In this document: positions 1 to 7,324 of the stretch, in pieces
How the letters are laid out: every line of letters begins with the position of its first letter
Position numbering within the stretch: the stretch's first letter is position 1
NCBI GenBank assembly: GCA_900551385.1
Contig: URVS01000068.1
Location: 1-7,692 of the forward strand
Origin: an uncultured Mollicutes bacterium
Lineage (GTDB): Bacteria > Bacillota_I > Bacilli_A > RFN20 > CAG-449
Reading direction: 5' to 3'
DNA: 7,692 bases
Program-made: the position numbers and the translations under genes
Notes under the pieces: model-generated
Database searches by the model: none
Told to the model about the DNA's origin: nothing
What the model saw: only the letters and a program-made list of their open reading frames with translations

Positions 1-555
1 TAAGAAATGATTAAACCATAAATAATATAAATTCCAACCACAAAAAGCATAACTTGTTGCAATTAACCAAGTAGTTTCTTCTTTTACTTTAAATTTTTGT
101 AATAACAATTTCATTGTTAATCCAGCAAGCACCATTTTAGTTATCATCATAAAGGCTTGAGCTTGTGGAATAATATTTCTTGGTACAATTAATAAAACTA
201 AAAAGAAAGGATTAAATAAATAATAAAACGAATTCGCACCGACATTATTTACTCCTAACATAGCAGAATCATCCCATAAAACAAATTTTCCAGTTTTAAA
301 AAATGTCCACCAATCATCATATCCATTAAAATAAAAAGGTATTTCTTGTAAAGTAAAATCTCCAGAAACAGGAATAGTAAATTGATTACGAATTAAAGTA
401 TAAAAAAACATTATAAACGCTACACAATACATGAAAAATATAAAAGGCACATACCTTTTTTTACTTAAAATAAGATATTTTTCTTTAAACCAATTAAATA
501 TCTTATTTGAATTAAATTTTTCTAAAATGCTTGAAAATGTTTTCTTTAATTCCAT
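1..555 (-). CDS. YfhO-family multi-pass membrane protein, N-terminal part (gene runs off the window)
   Basis: First 185 codons of a larger protein whose remainder lies beyond base 1. After a basic cytoplasmic start there is a membrane segment (about residues 34-55), then an outer loop with GDF (65-67) and a following Gln, the run WDDSAMLGVNN (94-104), NSFYYLFNPFF (108-118), and further membrane segments near 133-152 and 163-181, the last containing YAFCGW. These blocks match the conserved N-terminus of the bacterial YfhO family (PF09586). That family has a GT-C-like fold and is linked in Bacillus to glycosylation of lipoteichoic acid; the early Asp of GT-C proteins is usually catalytic, which would point to Asp66. 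The substrate here is unknown. The ATG at 555 has AGAGG seven bases upstream, overlapping the rlmH stop, and the gap to rlmH is only 9 bases, so it is probably the distal gene of the same operon. Family membership is firm; the enzymatic role is inferred. Confidence 0.85.
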   Translation of the reverse strand, partial: MELKKTFSSILEKFNSNKIFNWFKEKYLILSKKRYVPFIFFMYCVAFIMFFYTLIRNQFTIPVSGDFTLQEIPFYFNGYDDWWTFFKTGKFVLWDDSAMLGVNNVGANSFYYLFNPFFLVLLIVPRNIIPQAQAFMMITKMVLAGLTMKLLLQKFKVKEETTWLIATSYAFCGWNLYYLWFNHFL

Positions 556-564
556 TTTTAACCT

Positions 565-1044
565 CTATTTGTGATACGTTTCATTATTAATAATTTTAAA
601 TGCACGATATATTTGTTCAAGAATAATAGCTCTGGTCATTTGATGAGTAAAAGTCATTTTCGATAAACATAAACGATAATTAGCTCTTTTAATTACTTCT
701 TGAGAAAAGCCTAAAGAACCTGCAATAACAATATCAATGTTTGAATTAGTATTTGTAATTTGCAAAAATTTATCACTAAATTCAAGAGAATCTAATTCTT
801 GACCATGTAAATCAATTAATAAAACAAAATCTTTTTCTTTAATTTGTTTTAATAATCTTACACCTTCATTTTCTTTAACTTTCTCATCTTCTTTTAAAGA
901 AGAATTATTCATAATTTTTTCATCATCAACTTCTATGACACTTATTTTTGCATAACGAGATAATCTTTTTAAATATTCATTAATCTCATTTTTTAAATAA
1001 TCTTCTTTAATTTTTCCAACTGCAATTAATTTAATATTAACCAT
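565..1044 (-). CDS. rlmH: 23S rRNA (pseudouridine1915-N3)-methyltransferase RlmH
   Basis: A complete 159-residue SPOUT-class methyltransferase of the usual family length. RlmH acts in the cytosol on assembled 70S ribosomes and methylates N3 of pseudouridine 1915 in helix 69 of 23S rRNA, using S-adenosylmethionine. Seen here: the family start (NIKLIAVGKIKEDYL), YLKRLSRYAK near residue 25, a central strand with LLIDLHGQ (75-82), the knot loop IAGSLGFS (107-114), the block LSKMTFTHQMTRAIILEQIYRA (two parts, 128-149), and the diagnostic C-terminus ending in YHK (157-159). The first glycine of the usual knot-loop pair is Ala108, a mild change. The ATG overlaps the end of walJ by 8 bases and has TGAGGAAA upstream inside walJ, so translation is probably coupled. 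The stop is TAG. The older name is ybeA/yydA, and the gene was once wrongly called SPOUT1-like 'orfX'. Confidence 0.97.
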   Translation of the reverse strand: MVNIKLIAVGKIKEDYLKNEINEYLKRLSRYAKISVIEVDDEKIMNNSSLKEDEKVKENEGVRLLKQIKEKDFVLLIDLHGQELDSLEFSDKFLQITNTNSNIDIVIAGSLGFSQEVIKRANYRLCLSKMTFTHQMTRAIILEQIYRAFKIINNETYHK

Positions 1045-1810
1045 TAAAAATTTCCTCAGTTAATGTTCCTCCACAAACCATTTCTCTTTGTTTAGCGCAT
1101 CTTATTGAAATATGAGAAACATCAACTCTTCTTTTAGCCATAATTTTATAAAATGTATTTAATGCTAATTCAGGAGTATTAGCTTCTTCAGATAAATGGG
1201 CTAAAACTATTTCTTTAGTTCTATTAGTAATTACTTCAGATAAACATATTGCAGAATCTTCATTAGATAAATGACCATAATCACCCATAATTCTATCAAT
1301 TAAATATTGAGGTCTCCCACTTGTAAGTTGCATTCTTACATCATGATTAGCTTCAAAAATATAATAATCAGCATCTTTTATATAAGATAAAACTCTTTCA
1401 TAAATATAACCAGTATCAGTTATATAAACTAATTTTTCATTATCACTATCTTCAATAATAAAACCAACAGATCCCACTGCATCATGAGAAGTTGGTACAA
1501 CAGTTATTTTAAAACCATTAAGATTATAACTTCTATAAGGTACTAATTCATGATCTCTATCTAATAAAGTAGTTGTAGATTTAGTCGCATAAATACATCT
1601 ACTTTCAAATATTTTTAATCCTGCTGTATGATCAGAATGAGAATGAGTAACTAAAACAACATTAATATTAGATAAACTAACATTAATTTCATTTAAATAA
1701 CTTCTAAATTTTCTTTCTGATAAACCATTATCTATTAATAAATATTTACCTTTAGAAAAAATCAAAGTAGAATTTCCTTTAGAGCCTGATTCTAATATAT
1801 AATACCTCAT
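1037..1810 (-). CDS. walJ: WalJ/YycJ-type metallo-beta-lactamase-fold hydrolase
   Basis: A complete 257-residue protein, close to the roughly 260 residues usual for YycJ/WalJ. The N-terminus carries the family signature LESGSKGNST (6-15). The metal site is intact: THSHSDH (55-61), His109, Asp132 in ITDTG, the ANHD motif (154-157), GHLSNEDS (179-186) and a distal His205 in LAHLS. These would hold two divalent metals. In Bacillus-type bacteria this gene usually sits with walRK. Members are described as having 5'-3' exonuclease activity or as affecting coordination of cell division and DNA replication, but the true substrate is not settled. Here there is no walRK nearby; the gene follows dnaB with a 4-base ATGA overlap and overlaps rlmH at its other end, which favours a replication or nucleic-acid role. 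GAGGG lies 9 bases before the ATG. Family call is strong; function is inferred. Confidence 0.93.
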   Translation of the reverse strand: MRYYILESGSKGNSTLIFSKGKYLLIDNGLSERKFRSYLNEINVSLSNINVVLVTHSHSDHTAGLKIFESRCIYATKSTTTLLDRDHELVPYRSYNLNGFKITVVPTSHDAVGSVGFIIEDSDNEKLVYITDTGYIYERVLSYIKDADYYIFEANHDVRMQLTSGRPQYLIDRIMGDYGHLSNEDSAICLSEVITNRTKEIVLAHLSEEANTPELALNTFYKIMAKRRVDVSHISIRCAKQREMVCGGTLTEEIFNG

Positions 1811-3192
1811 TGATTATTACCCTCATCTTGAATTTCTGTAAATTTATTTATATTCATCATAAACGCTAATTTAGATAAACCAATACCACCATTTCTATTT
1901 TTAATCAAATTAACTTCAATAATTTGAGTATTAGCAAATGGATTATCTAAATCTTGATTTTGTGTTTCTTCTTTTGTTTTTTGATAATCTTCTCTATATA
2001 ACATCATGACTGTATCAGCATCTTGTTCAATAGAACCAGAATCTCTTAAATCAGACATGATAGGTCTTCTTTTTTCTTTTTCATTACCTCTAGATAATTG
2101 ACATAAGCATAAAACAGCAATATTTAAATCTCTAGCTAAACCTTTTAAAGAACGAGAAATTTCATCAATATTTTCACGATTATCTTTCTTTTGTTGTTTT
2201 AAAGTAATTAAACCTAAATAATCAATAACAACTAAGCCTAAATTAGGATCTTGTTGTTTTAATTTAGTAACATTAGTTTTAATCATTTCCATTGAAATAC
2301 CAGAAGTATCATCAATAAATATCTTAACTTTATTAAGTTTATCTTCTCCTTCTTGAATAGCCATCCAATCTGAATCAGTTAAATCACCACTTCTTAAAGA
2401 AGAAGAATTAACATTACTAATAGAAGCAAGTAATCTTTTAATAATAGATTTTGAATCCATTTCTAAAGAAAAAATAGCTACTGTTTTTTTACTTAAACTA
2501 GCAGCATTATACGCTAAATTAATAGCAAAAGCAGTTTTACCAACTGAAGGTCTTGCTGCTAAAATATTTAAAGTGCCTGGTTGCCAACCAGAAGTTAAAG
2601 CATTTAAATATTTAAAACCAGTATCTAAACCAGTAACACCACTTTTTTTAACTCCTCTTCGTTTTTGTAAATCTTTAGAAATCTCAGTCATAACATCTTG
2701 AGCACTTTTAAATCCACCTGCAGTTCTACCACGAATAATTTTTGACATTTCAGTATCATACATAGAAATAAATCCTGAAACATCATCAACTTTTTCTTTT
2801 TCAAAATCAGCATTAAAAAATTGATTTTGAAGTTCTTCTGCTTTATTAAAAAGCTTTCTAACCAAAGCTAAATCATGCACATTTCTTAAATGGAACAAAG
2901 CATTTTTATCACCAACATAATAATCTTGTAATTCTCTTAAATAATCTACTCCACCAATTTGATCAAGTTTTTTCATATTAACTTGAAGTTCATTAGCAAC
3001 TGCCGCATTATCAATAGCTTTATTTTGACTATCAAGATTTAAAATCGCTTTAAATAAAATACCATTTTTAGGATCATAAAAATCATTTACTTCTAAAGTA
3101 GCTAAAGCTTCACTACAAACTTTTTCTGAAGCAATCATTGAGCCTACAACTGATTTTTCTGATTCAATATCATAAGGAACTTTTTTTGACAT
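1807..3192 (-). CDS. dnaB: Replicative DNA helicase DnaB (DnaC in Bacillus naming)
   Basis: Hexameric ATP-driven 5'-3' helicase that unwinds DNA at the replication fork and contacts primase. The N-terminal domain (about 1-150) opens with PYDIESEKSVVGSMI, the usual DnaB helical start. The RecA-like domain has Walker A AARPSVGKTA (212-221), the FSLEM strand (241-245) with its catalytic Glu, Walker B VVIDYL (321-326), the LCQLSRGNE segment (363-371), DLRDSGSIEQDAD (381-393) and the KNRNGG arginine-finger region (431-436). I chose the ATG at 3192, giving 461 residues. A GTG at 3207 is also in frame, but it lies inside rplI and would add five residues (MRRSN) not normal for the family; the purine run GAGAAGAAG just upstream of the ATG serves as ribosome binding site. 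Only one base separates this ATG from the rplI stop, which implies coupling. No intein or truncation is seen. The stop is TGA and conserved Trp codons are TGG. Confidence 0.97.
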   Translation of the reverse strand: MSKKVPYDIESEKSVVGSMIASEKVCSEALATLEVNDFYDPKNGILFKAILNLDSQNKAIDNAAVANELQVNMKKLDQIGGVDYLRELQDYYVGDKNALFHLRNVHDLALVRKLFNKAEELQNQFFNADFEKEKVDDVSGFISMYDTEMSKIIRGRTAGGFKSAQDVMTEISKDLQKRRGVKKSGVTGLDTGFKYLNALTSGWQPGTLNILAARPSVGKTAFAINLAYNAASLSKKTVAIFSLEMDSKSIIKRLLASISNVNSSSLRSGDLTDSDWMAIQEGEDKLNKVKIFIDDTSGISMEMIKTNVTKLKQQDPNLGLVVIDYLGLITLKQQKKDNRENIDEISRSLKGLARDLNIAVLCLCQLSRGNEKEKRRPIMSDLRDSGSIEQDADTVMMLYREDYQKTKEETQNQDLDNPFANTQIIEVNLIKNRNGGIGLSKLAFMMNINKFTEIQDEGNNQ

Positions 3193-3193
3193 A

Positions 3194-3643
3194 TTACTTC
3201 TTCTCACTTACATGAACATTAACTGTTCCAATAACTCCTTTATATAATTCAATTTTTAAACGAGTAAAACCAAAAGCATTTACTGGATATTTATCAACAA
3301 ATTTTCTTTTATCTAATTCAATATTATAAGTTTTAGACATTTCTTCAACTATTTGTTTAGGAGAAATATTACCGCACATTCTTCCATCTTTAGAACTAGT
3401 CGCAGTAAATTCAAGAGTAATAGATTTTAATTTTTCTACTATTTCTTCAGCTTGTTCTTTCTTTTTAGCTTCATCTTCTGCTCTTAATTGAATTTGGTTA
3501 TCTAAAACTTTTTTTGATCCAGCAGTATACATAACTGCTAATCCATTTCTAATCAAATAATTAGCCCCATATCCTTGAGATACTTCTACTACTTGATCTT
3601 TTTTACCAACATTTTTAACATCTTTTAATAAAATAACTTTCAT
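3194..3643 (-). CDS. rplI: Large ribosomal subunit protein bL9
   Basis: A complete 149-residue bL9, the usual length. This protein binds 23S rRNA near the base of the L1 stalk through its N-terminal domain and reaches out with a long helix; loss of it affects frame maintenance. The start MKVILLKDVKNVGKK is typical, and the rRNA-binding signature is present around residues 13-36 (GYGANYLIRNGLA). A charged linking helix (about 42-75, rich in Glu, Lys and Ala) follows, then the C-terminal domain with the FTATSSKDGRMCGNISPKQI region (two parts, about 78-98). The ATG has GGTTGGTG seven bases upstream, within the last codons of gdpP, from which it is separated by two bases. Placement between gdpP and dnaB is the standard Bacilli arrangement. 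Confidence 0.98.
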   Translation of the reverse strand: MKVILLKDVKNVGKKDQVVEVSQGYGANYLIRNGLAVMYTAGSKKVLDNQIQLRAEDEAKKKEQAEEIVEKLKSITLEFTATSSKDGRMCGNISPKQIVEEMSKTYNIELDKRKFVDKYPVNAFGFTRLKIELYKGVIGTVNVHVSEKK

Positions 3644-3645
3644 TT

Positions 3646-5649
3646 TTATTCACCAACCTTTTTATTTCTTGCATCTTCAAGATAATTATCAAGAACATTT
3701 TTTACTTCTTGGACAACTTCTTCAACTGTTTTATTATGGAATTTAGCCGCTGCAGCAGTAAATGAACCACCACCACCAAGTTTTTCACACAAAATTTGAC
3801 AACTAATACTTCCATCACTTCTTGAAGAAATACCAACATCTTTATCAGAAACTCTACCTACAACAAAACAAGCATTAATACCTGAAATTTCTAATGTTTC
3901 AGTGGCAACACGCGCTAACATTGCTTGTTCAACAATATCTTTTTGATCAGCTCTAGCAATAATTACTCCGTAATAAGGAGTAAATGAATTAGACATAATT
4001 TTATTTTTTAAAGCATATTCTTCATATTCTTCTTTTAAGAATGAATTAGCAACAACATTATCTGCACCAAAATTTTTTAAAACATAAGAAGCATCATAAG
4101 TTTTAGCAGAAATATTTTTACGATAATAATTTGTATCAAGAATAATACCTGCTAACATAAATGTTGCAAATGGTTCAGGAACTTCAATATTTTTAGAAGA
4201 ATATTTAATCATTTCTACTACCATTTCAGAAGCAGAAGAAGCACTTGGATCAATATAATTAAATTCAGTTTTTTCAACATATTTTTCACCTCTTCTATGG
4301 TGATCAATAACTGCAATTCTTTCAGCTTTTTTAACTAATGATGGTGACATAGTATTTTGAGGATTATGAACATCAACAATAATTAATAAAGATTTTGAAT
4401 TAATTGCATCAACTGCTTTATTTGGAGAAATAGTTAATTCATTAATTTGTTCTTTACTAAATAATTGTTTAAAAGCTTTTTTAGTTTTACTTTCAAGAGC
4501 AAATTCATCATAAACTATTTTAATTTTTTTAGTTGTTGCAGAAGCTAAACAATATACTCCTAAACTAGCGCCTATTGCATCTAAATCAGCAATATTATGT
4601 CCCATAATATAAATATCATTAGATTCAGCAATTAAAGCAGTAAGAGAATTTGACATAACTCTTGATTGAACTGAATTTTTCTTTTCTTTTGATTCAGTTT
4701 GCCCACCAATAAATCTCAAATTTTCTCCATAAGTAAAGACAACTGCTTGGTTACCACCTCTAGATAAACTAACATCAAGAGAAGTAGAAGCCATTTCAAA
4801 TAAACGAGAATAATTATCAGTACCACTAGCCATACCAATAGATAAAGTAAATTCATTATCACTTTCATTAGTAACTGATCTAACTGCTTGTAATAAAGAT
4901 AATTTATCATTAATTAAATTTAAATAATCTTTTCTTGTACAAATAAATAAATATGAATCATTACGATATTTCTTTAAAAGTAAATTAAATTTTTTAGCGT
5001 ATTCAATAATTACTTTTTGCATAGAAGCTAAAGCATCATTAATAGTAACATCATCAAGAATATTAGCTAATTCTTGATAATTATCAATAGCAATAATTCC
5101 TACTGCTGGAGCATGATTAATAGAATATCTTAATAAATCTTCATTAGTAGTTACATCTTTAAAAATATACATTTTAGCTTGAGGAAGTAATTTAACTAAA
5201 TAATTTTTATTATTGATTTCAATTTTCATTTCATCAATTTTAGTATCTAATAAATTTTTTAAAGTTGGTTGCCAATCAAACAAATTATGATCAATTAATT
5301 TAGTTTGAATAGCATTAAAATATGTATTAGTCCAAACAATATTATTATTATCATCAACAATTAACAAACCCAATTTGCCAAAATCATAAGCTTTTTGAAT
5401 ATCATTACCAAATACATCTAAAGAACTAAAATCAGTTTTCAATTTAGAATTTGATATTTTAATTAAATTATATAATAAAAGCATTAAATTTAAGAAAATA
5501 ATTACAAGCAATGTTCCTAAGAAAATTTCTTTTATATACGCACTTAGATAATCACTATCCATAGTGAAAAATAAAACACCACATGCAACAATTTCAAGTA
5601 AAAATAATATTAATGAATAACCTATTCTTTTTTGTATTACTTTTTGCAT
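3646..5649 (-). CDS. gdpP: GdpP, membrane-bound cyclic-di-AMP phosphodiesterase (YybT family)
   Basis: A 667-residue enzyme that hydrolyses the second messenger c-di-AMP to pApA, so it helps set potassium/osmotic balance and cell-wall stress tolerance. Domains in order: two membrane segments (about 11-30 and 43-63), a PAS-like sensor (about 80-170), a degenerate GGDEF domain (about 175-310) whose signature is reduced to SRGGNQAVV, and a DHH-DHHA1 phosphodiesterase module (about 345-655). Metal ligands are all visible: GHNIADLDAIG (350-360; His351, Asp355, Asp357), Asp426 in IIVDVHNP, the DHH triad at 449-451 (IDHHRRGE) and Asp505 in ILDTNYY. The DHHA1 motif usually written GGGGH reads GGGGS here (625-629). 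The start at 5649 is supported by AAGAGAGG placed six bases upstream. It is followed almost directly by rplI, as in Bacillus. Identity is very secure; the effect of the Ser substitution is unknown. Confidence 0.96.
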   Translation of the reverse strand: MQKVIQKRIGYSLILFLLEIVACGVLFFTMDSDYLSAYIKEIFLGTLLVIIFLNLMLLLYNLIKISNSKLKTDFSSLDVFGNDIQKAYDFGKLGLLIVDDNNNIVWTNTYFNAIQTKLIDHNLFDWQPTLKNLLDTKIDEMKIEINNKNYLVKLLPQAKMYIFKDVTTNEDLLRYSINHAPAVGIIAIDNYQELANILDDVTINDALASMQKVIIEYAKKFNLLLKKYRNDSYLFICTRKDYLNLINDKLSLLQAVRSVTNESDNEFTLSIGMASGTDNYSRLFEMASTSLDVSLSRGGNQAVVFTYGENLRFIGGQTESKEKKNSVQSRVMSNSLTALIAESNDIYIMGHNIADLDAIGASLGVYCLASATTKKIKIVYDEFALESKTKKAFKQLFSKEQINELTISPNKAVDAINSKSLLIIVDVHNPQNTMSPSLVKKAERIAVIDHHRRGEKYVEKTEFNYIDPSASSASEMVVEMIKYSSKNIEVPEPFATFMLAGIILDTNYYRKNISAKTYDASYVLKNFGADNVVANSFLKEEYEEYALKNKIMSNSFTPYYGVIIARADQKDIVEQAMLARVATETLEISGINACFVVGRVSDKDVGISSRSDGSISCQILCEKLGGGGSFTAAAAKFHNKTVEEVVQEVKNVLDNYLEDARNKKVGE

Positions 5650-5655
5650 AAATTA

Positions 5656-5702
5656 CCTCTCTTTGTTTTTTTATTATACTATAATAAACATATTAAAATA
5701 AA
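5656..5702 (-). promoter_or_regulatory. Putative sigma-A-type promoter and Shine-Dalgarno for the gdpP-rplI-dnaB unit
   Basis: The 57-base gap between yybS and gdpP reads, on the minus strand, a perfect -10 box TATAAT at 5678-5673. Eighteen bases upstream is a weak -35 candidate TTTATT (5702-5697). A start about seven bases after the -10 box (near 5666) would give a leader of roughly 17 bases containing the ribosome binding site AAGAGAGG (5663-5656), six bases from the gdpP ATG. The spacing is coherent, but such AT-rich DNA makes TATAAT common by chance and the -35 match is poor. The binding site is solid; the promoter is a moderate call. Confidence 0.5.
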
Positions 5703-5706
5703 CCCA

Positions 5707-6642
5707 TTATTTTATGAAATTGATTTTCATTGATAAATGAAGAATATTTTGTAATGTTCCAAGCACAATCATTATAATCGGAAAAATAAAAATAGAGATA
5801 ATTCCTAAGACATATAAACAATATTTTCTTTTAATTTTTGCATATTTTGCTAAAAAATAAATACCTTGATAAATCATAAAAAAGCTATAAATAACGCCTA
5901 TATTTGCAATTATTGAATATAAAATAAATAAATTATTTTCTTTAGTTATTTCAAAAAAAGAAAAAACCATTAATCCAAATACTAAAATATAAATATAACC
6001 AATAATTTTAGGCATAAATTCTAAAGATATTATAAATTTCATAGAAAAATTATCACTTAATTTAAGCTTATATAAAATTAATTTAGTAACAATAGATAAA
6101 AATATAGCTTCTAAAATACTAGATAAAAGTACCATGCAAGGAATTAAAGAAACAAAAATAGATTTTAAATAAATTAATTTATTTTCTTCTATACCCATTT
6201 TCACAAATAAATTAATAAATTCATTAGCAAAAGAAATAGTATCTTGTACTAAATCATAATTAAATAAATACGCAAAAAAGACACTAGTAAATAAACTCAT
6301 CAATAAAAATGAACTTATTAAAATTATCATTTCTAAATATAATTTAATTTTATTTTTTAATAATTCTGGATAAATAATTCCAATACAAATAGTAGGAACA
6401 ACATAAAAGCAAGTACTCAAAGGACTAATTAAAATAAAAGAGGCAATAATAGTGCTAATCCCTGTAATAAGTGTTTCTTTTATTGAATATTTATATCCAT
6501 AAATACATAAAGGAATTGGTAACAAAAAATAAATAAATTCTTCTAATATTCCACCAAAAAAACGACTAAAAATTAAAACAACTAAATATATTGCAATAAT
6601 AATTGCACCATCAGTAATTACTCTAACTCTATTTCTATTCAT
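5707..6642 (-). CDS. yybS: YybS family (DUF2232) polytopic membrane protein
   Basis: A 311-residue, highly hydrophobic protein with about eight or nine predicted membrane segments (roughly 11-28, 34-50, 57-76, 78-92, 103-126, 162-190, 211-230, 238-262 and 276-297). The opening RVRVITDGAIIIAIYLVVL matches the usual DUF2232 start, which resembles the S component of ECF-type transporters, and the short stretch IVLGTLQNIL near the C-terminus resembles the family's end. The position directly before gdpP and rplI is the classic yybS-yybT-rplI order. The molecular function is not established. The start at 6642 fits the family alignment, yet there is no Shine-Dalgarno before it: the upstream bases are TGATAATATATTAAT. 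No later Met precedes the first membrane segment, so this start is kept. Confidence 0.85.
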   Translation of the reverse strand: MNRNRVRVITDGAIIIAIYLVVLIFSRFFGGILEEFIYFLLPIPLCIYGYKYSIKETLITGISTIIASFILISPLSTCFYVVPTICIGIIYPELLKNKIKLYLEMIILISSFLLMSLFTSVFFAYLFNYDLVQDTISFANEFINLFVKMGIEENKLIYLKSIFVSLIPCMVLLSSILEAIFLSIVTKLILYKLKLSDNFSMKFIISLEFMPKIIGYIYILVFGLMVFSFFEITKENNLFILYSIIANIGVIYSFFMIYQGIYFLAKYAKIKRKYCLYVLGIISIFIFPIIMIVLGTLQNILHLSMKINFIK

Positions 6643-6674
6643 ATTAATATATTATCATGATAAATAAAAATTAT
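6643..6674 (-). promoter_or_regulatory. Upstream region of yybS: possible extended -10 for a leaderless start, with a 12-base palindrome
   Basis: The 32 bases before yybS hold the perfect palindrome TTATCATGATAA (6652-6663). On the minus strand part of it forms TGA followed by TAATAT (6657-6649), similar to an extended -10 element, and only six bases separate this from the ATG. A transcript starting there would begin at or next to the ATG, which would explain the missing ribosome binding site. No convincing -35 is seen. The palindrome could also be an operator. Both ideas rest on short AT-rich matches. Confidence 0.25.
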
Positions 6675-7202
6675 TCATAAATATTCTTTAATACTTGCCA
6701 TTTTTTCTTCTTTATTATTTTTAAAAATATTATGAGAAGCAAAATATGATATTCCATTAGATAACTTATTTCCATTTTTAATTTGATCATTATTTTCTTC
6801 TAAACTACTACCTAAATATAAAGGCGCTATACCAATAGATAATAAACATCTATTTTTACATATTTTTTTATAATAATTTATACATTCAAGAAAATAATTA
6901 TTATCAAGGGTATAAATCATTGGACATAATAAATCAATATATTTATTTTTAATCCATTCATTTACATCTTGGCAATAAATGCTTTTTGCGCCATATCTAG
7001 ACATATATGTACAAGCAGATATTTTCATATTAAGATTAATTAATTTAACATAATTAGAAATATTTTCTACTGCATTAGTAATATTATTAGTTTTATATTC
7101 ATTCCATTTATTTCTAATGTTTTCATTATAAATTTTTTAAGGATTAAAATTTAATTTATATTTTTTATTAAAATTATCAATAGAATAATCAGTAATCAAT
7201 TA
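6675..7202 (-). pseudogene. Decayed C-terminal part of a GHL10/DUF187-type glycosyl hydrolase-like protein
   Basis: The intact stretch from 7136 down to the TGA at 6675 encodes the typical C-terminal blocks of the GHL10 (YngK-like, DUF187) family: RNKWNEYKTNNITNAV (from about 7115), then MKISACTYM, then QDVNEWIKNKYIDLLCPMIY (about 6966-6907), the strand CLLSIGIAPLYLGSS and a final helix. Such proteins are TIM-barrel hydrolase-like enzymes, often exported and thought to act on cell-surface or environmental glycans. The similarity continues upstream of the first in-frame Met (7028), so that Met is not a real start. A TAA at 7137-7139 interrupts it; beyond it the frame stays plausible (TDYSIDNFNKKYKLNFNP) up to another TAA at 7200-7202. 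The N-terminal barrel half with the catalytic acids, normally 200 or more residues, is absent. A 117-residue protein from 7028 could still be made but would lack an active site. Confidence 0.72.
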
Positions 7203-7324
7203 TTTCATTATAATAATCATTATTTAATAATTGACAACTATAATTCATAAATGAAATAGTTATAAGTAATGTTAATTTAAATAATTAATACATATTATAA
7301 AAAATAACATACAATGTTTAACAT
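7203..7324 (-). other. Gene-free stretch, possibly the decayed 5' end of the hydrolase gene
   Basis: No intact gene is present. On the minus strand an ATG at 7293-7291 is followed by a Tyr codon, a TAA (7287-7285), and then an open run reading LFKLTLLITISFMNYSCQ and on to a TGA at 7191-7189, in another frame from the hydrolase remnant. The basic-hydrophobic-Cys pattern resembles an export or lipoprotein signal peptide, so this may be the old start of the pseudogene with the middle deleted. The lipobox (NYSC) is poor. An AATGTT/AACATT inverted repeat (7313-7325) overlaps the end of the preceding ORF and is followed on the minus strand by a T-rich run, but with no GC it is not a credible terminator. 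Confidence 0.3.

Noticed and set aside
3193..3207. GTG start for dnaB at 3207 giving 466 residues
   Set aside because: It overlaps the rplI end and adds MRRSN before the family-typical start; the ATG at 3192 has a purine-rich site just upstream.
4716..4910. A 64-codon plus-strand ORF rich in Leu and Ile
   Set aside because: It lies wholly antisense to the GGDEF-like region of gdpP, and its Leu/Ile/Tyr-rich make-up is what reverse reading of AT-rich code gives. It has no ribosome binding site or recognisable motif.
6675..7028. Intact 117-residue gene beginning at the Met at 7028
   Set aside because: Family similarity continues through about 36 residues upstream of that Met up to a TAA at 7137-7139, so the Met is internal to a former longer gene.
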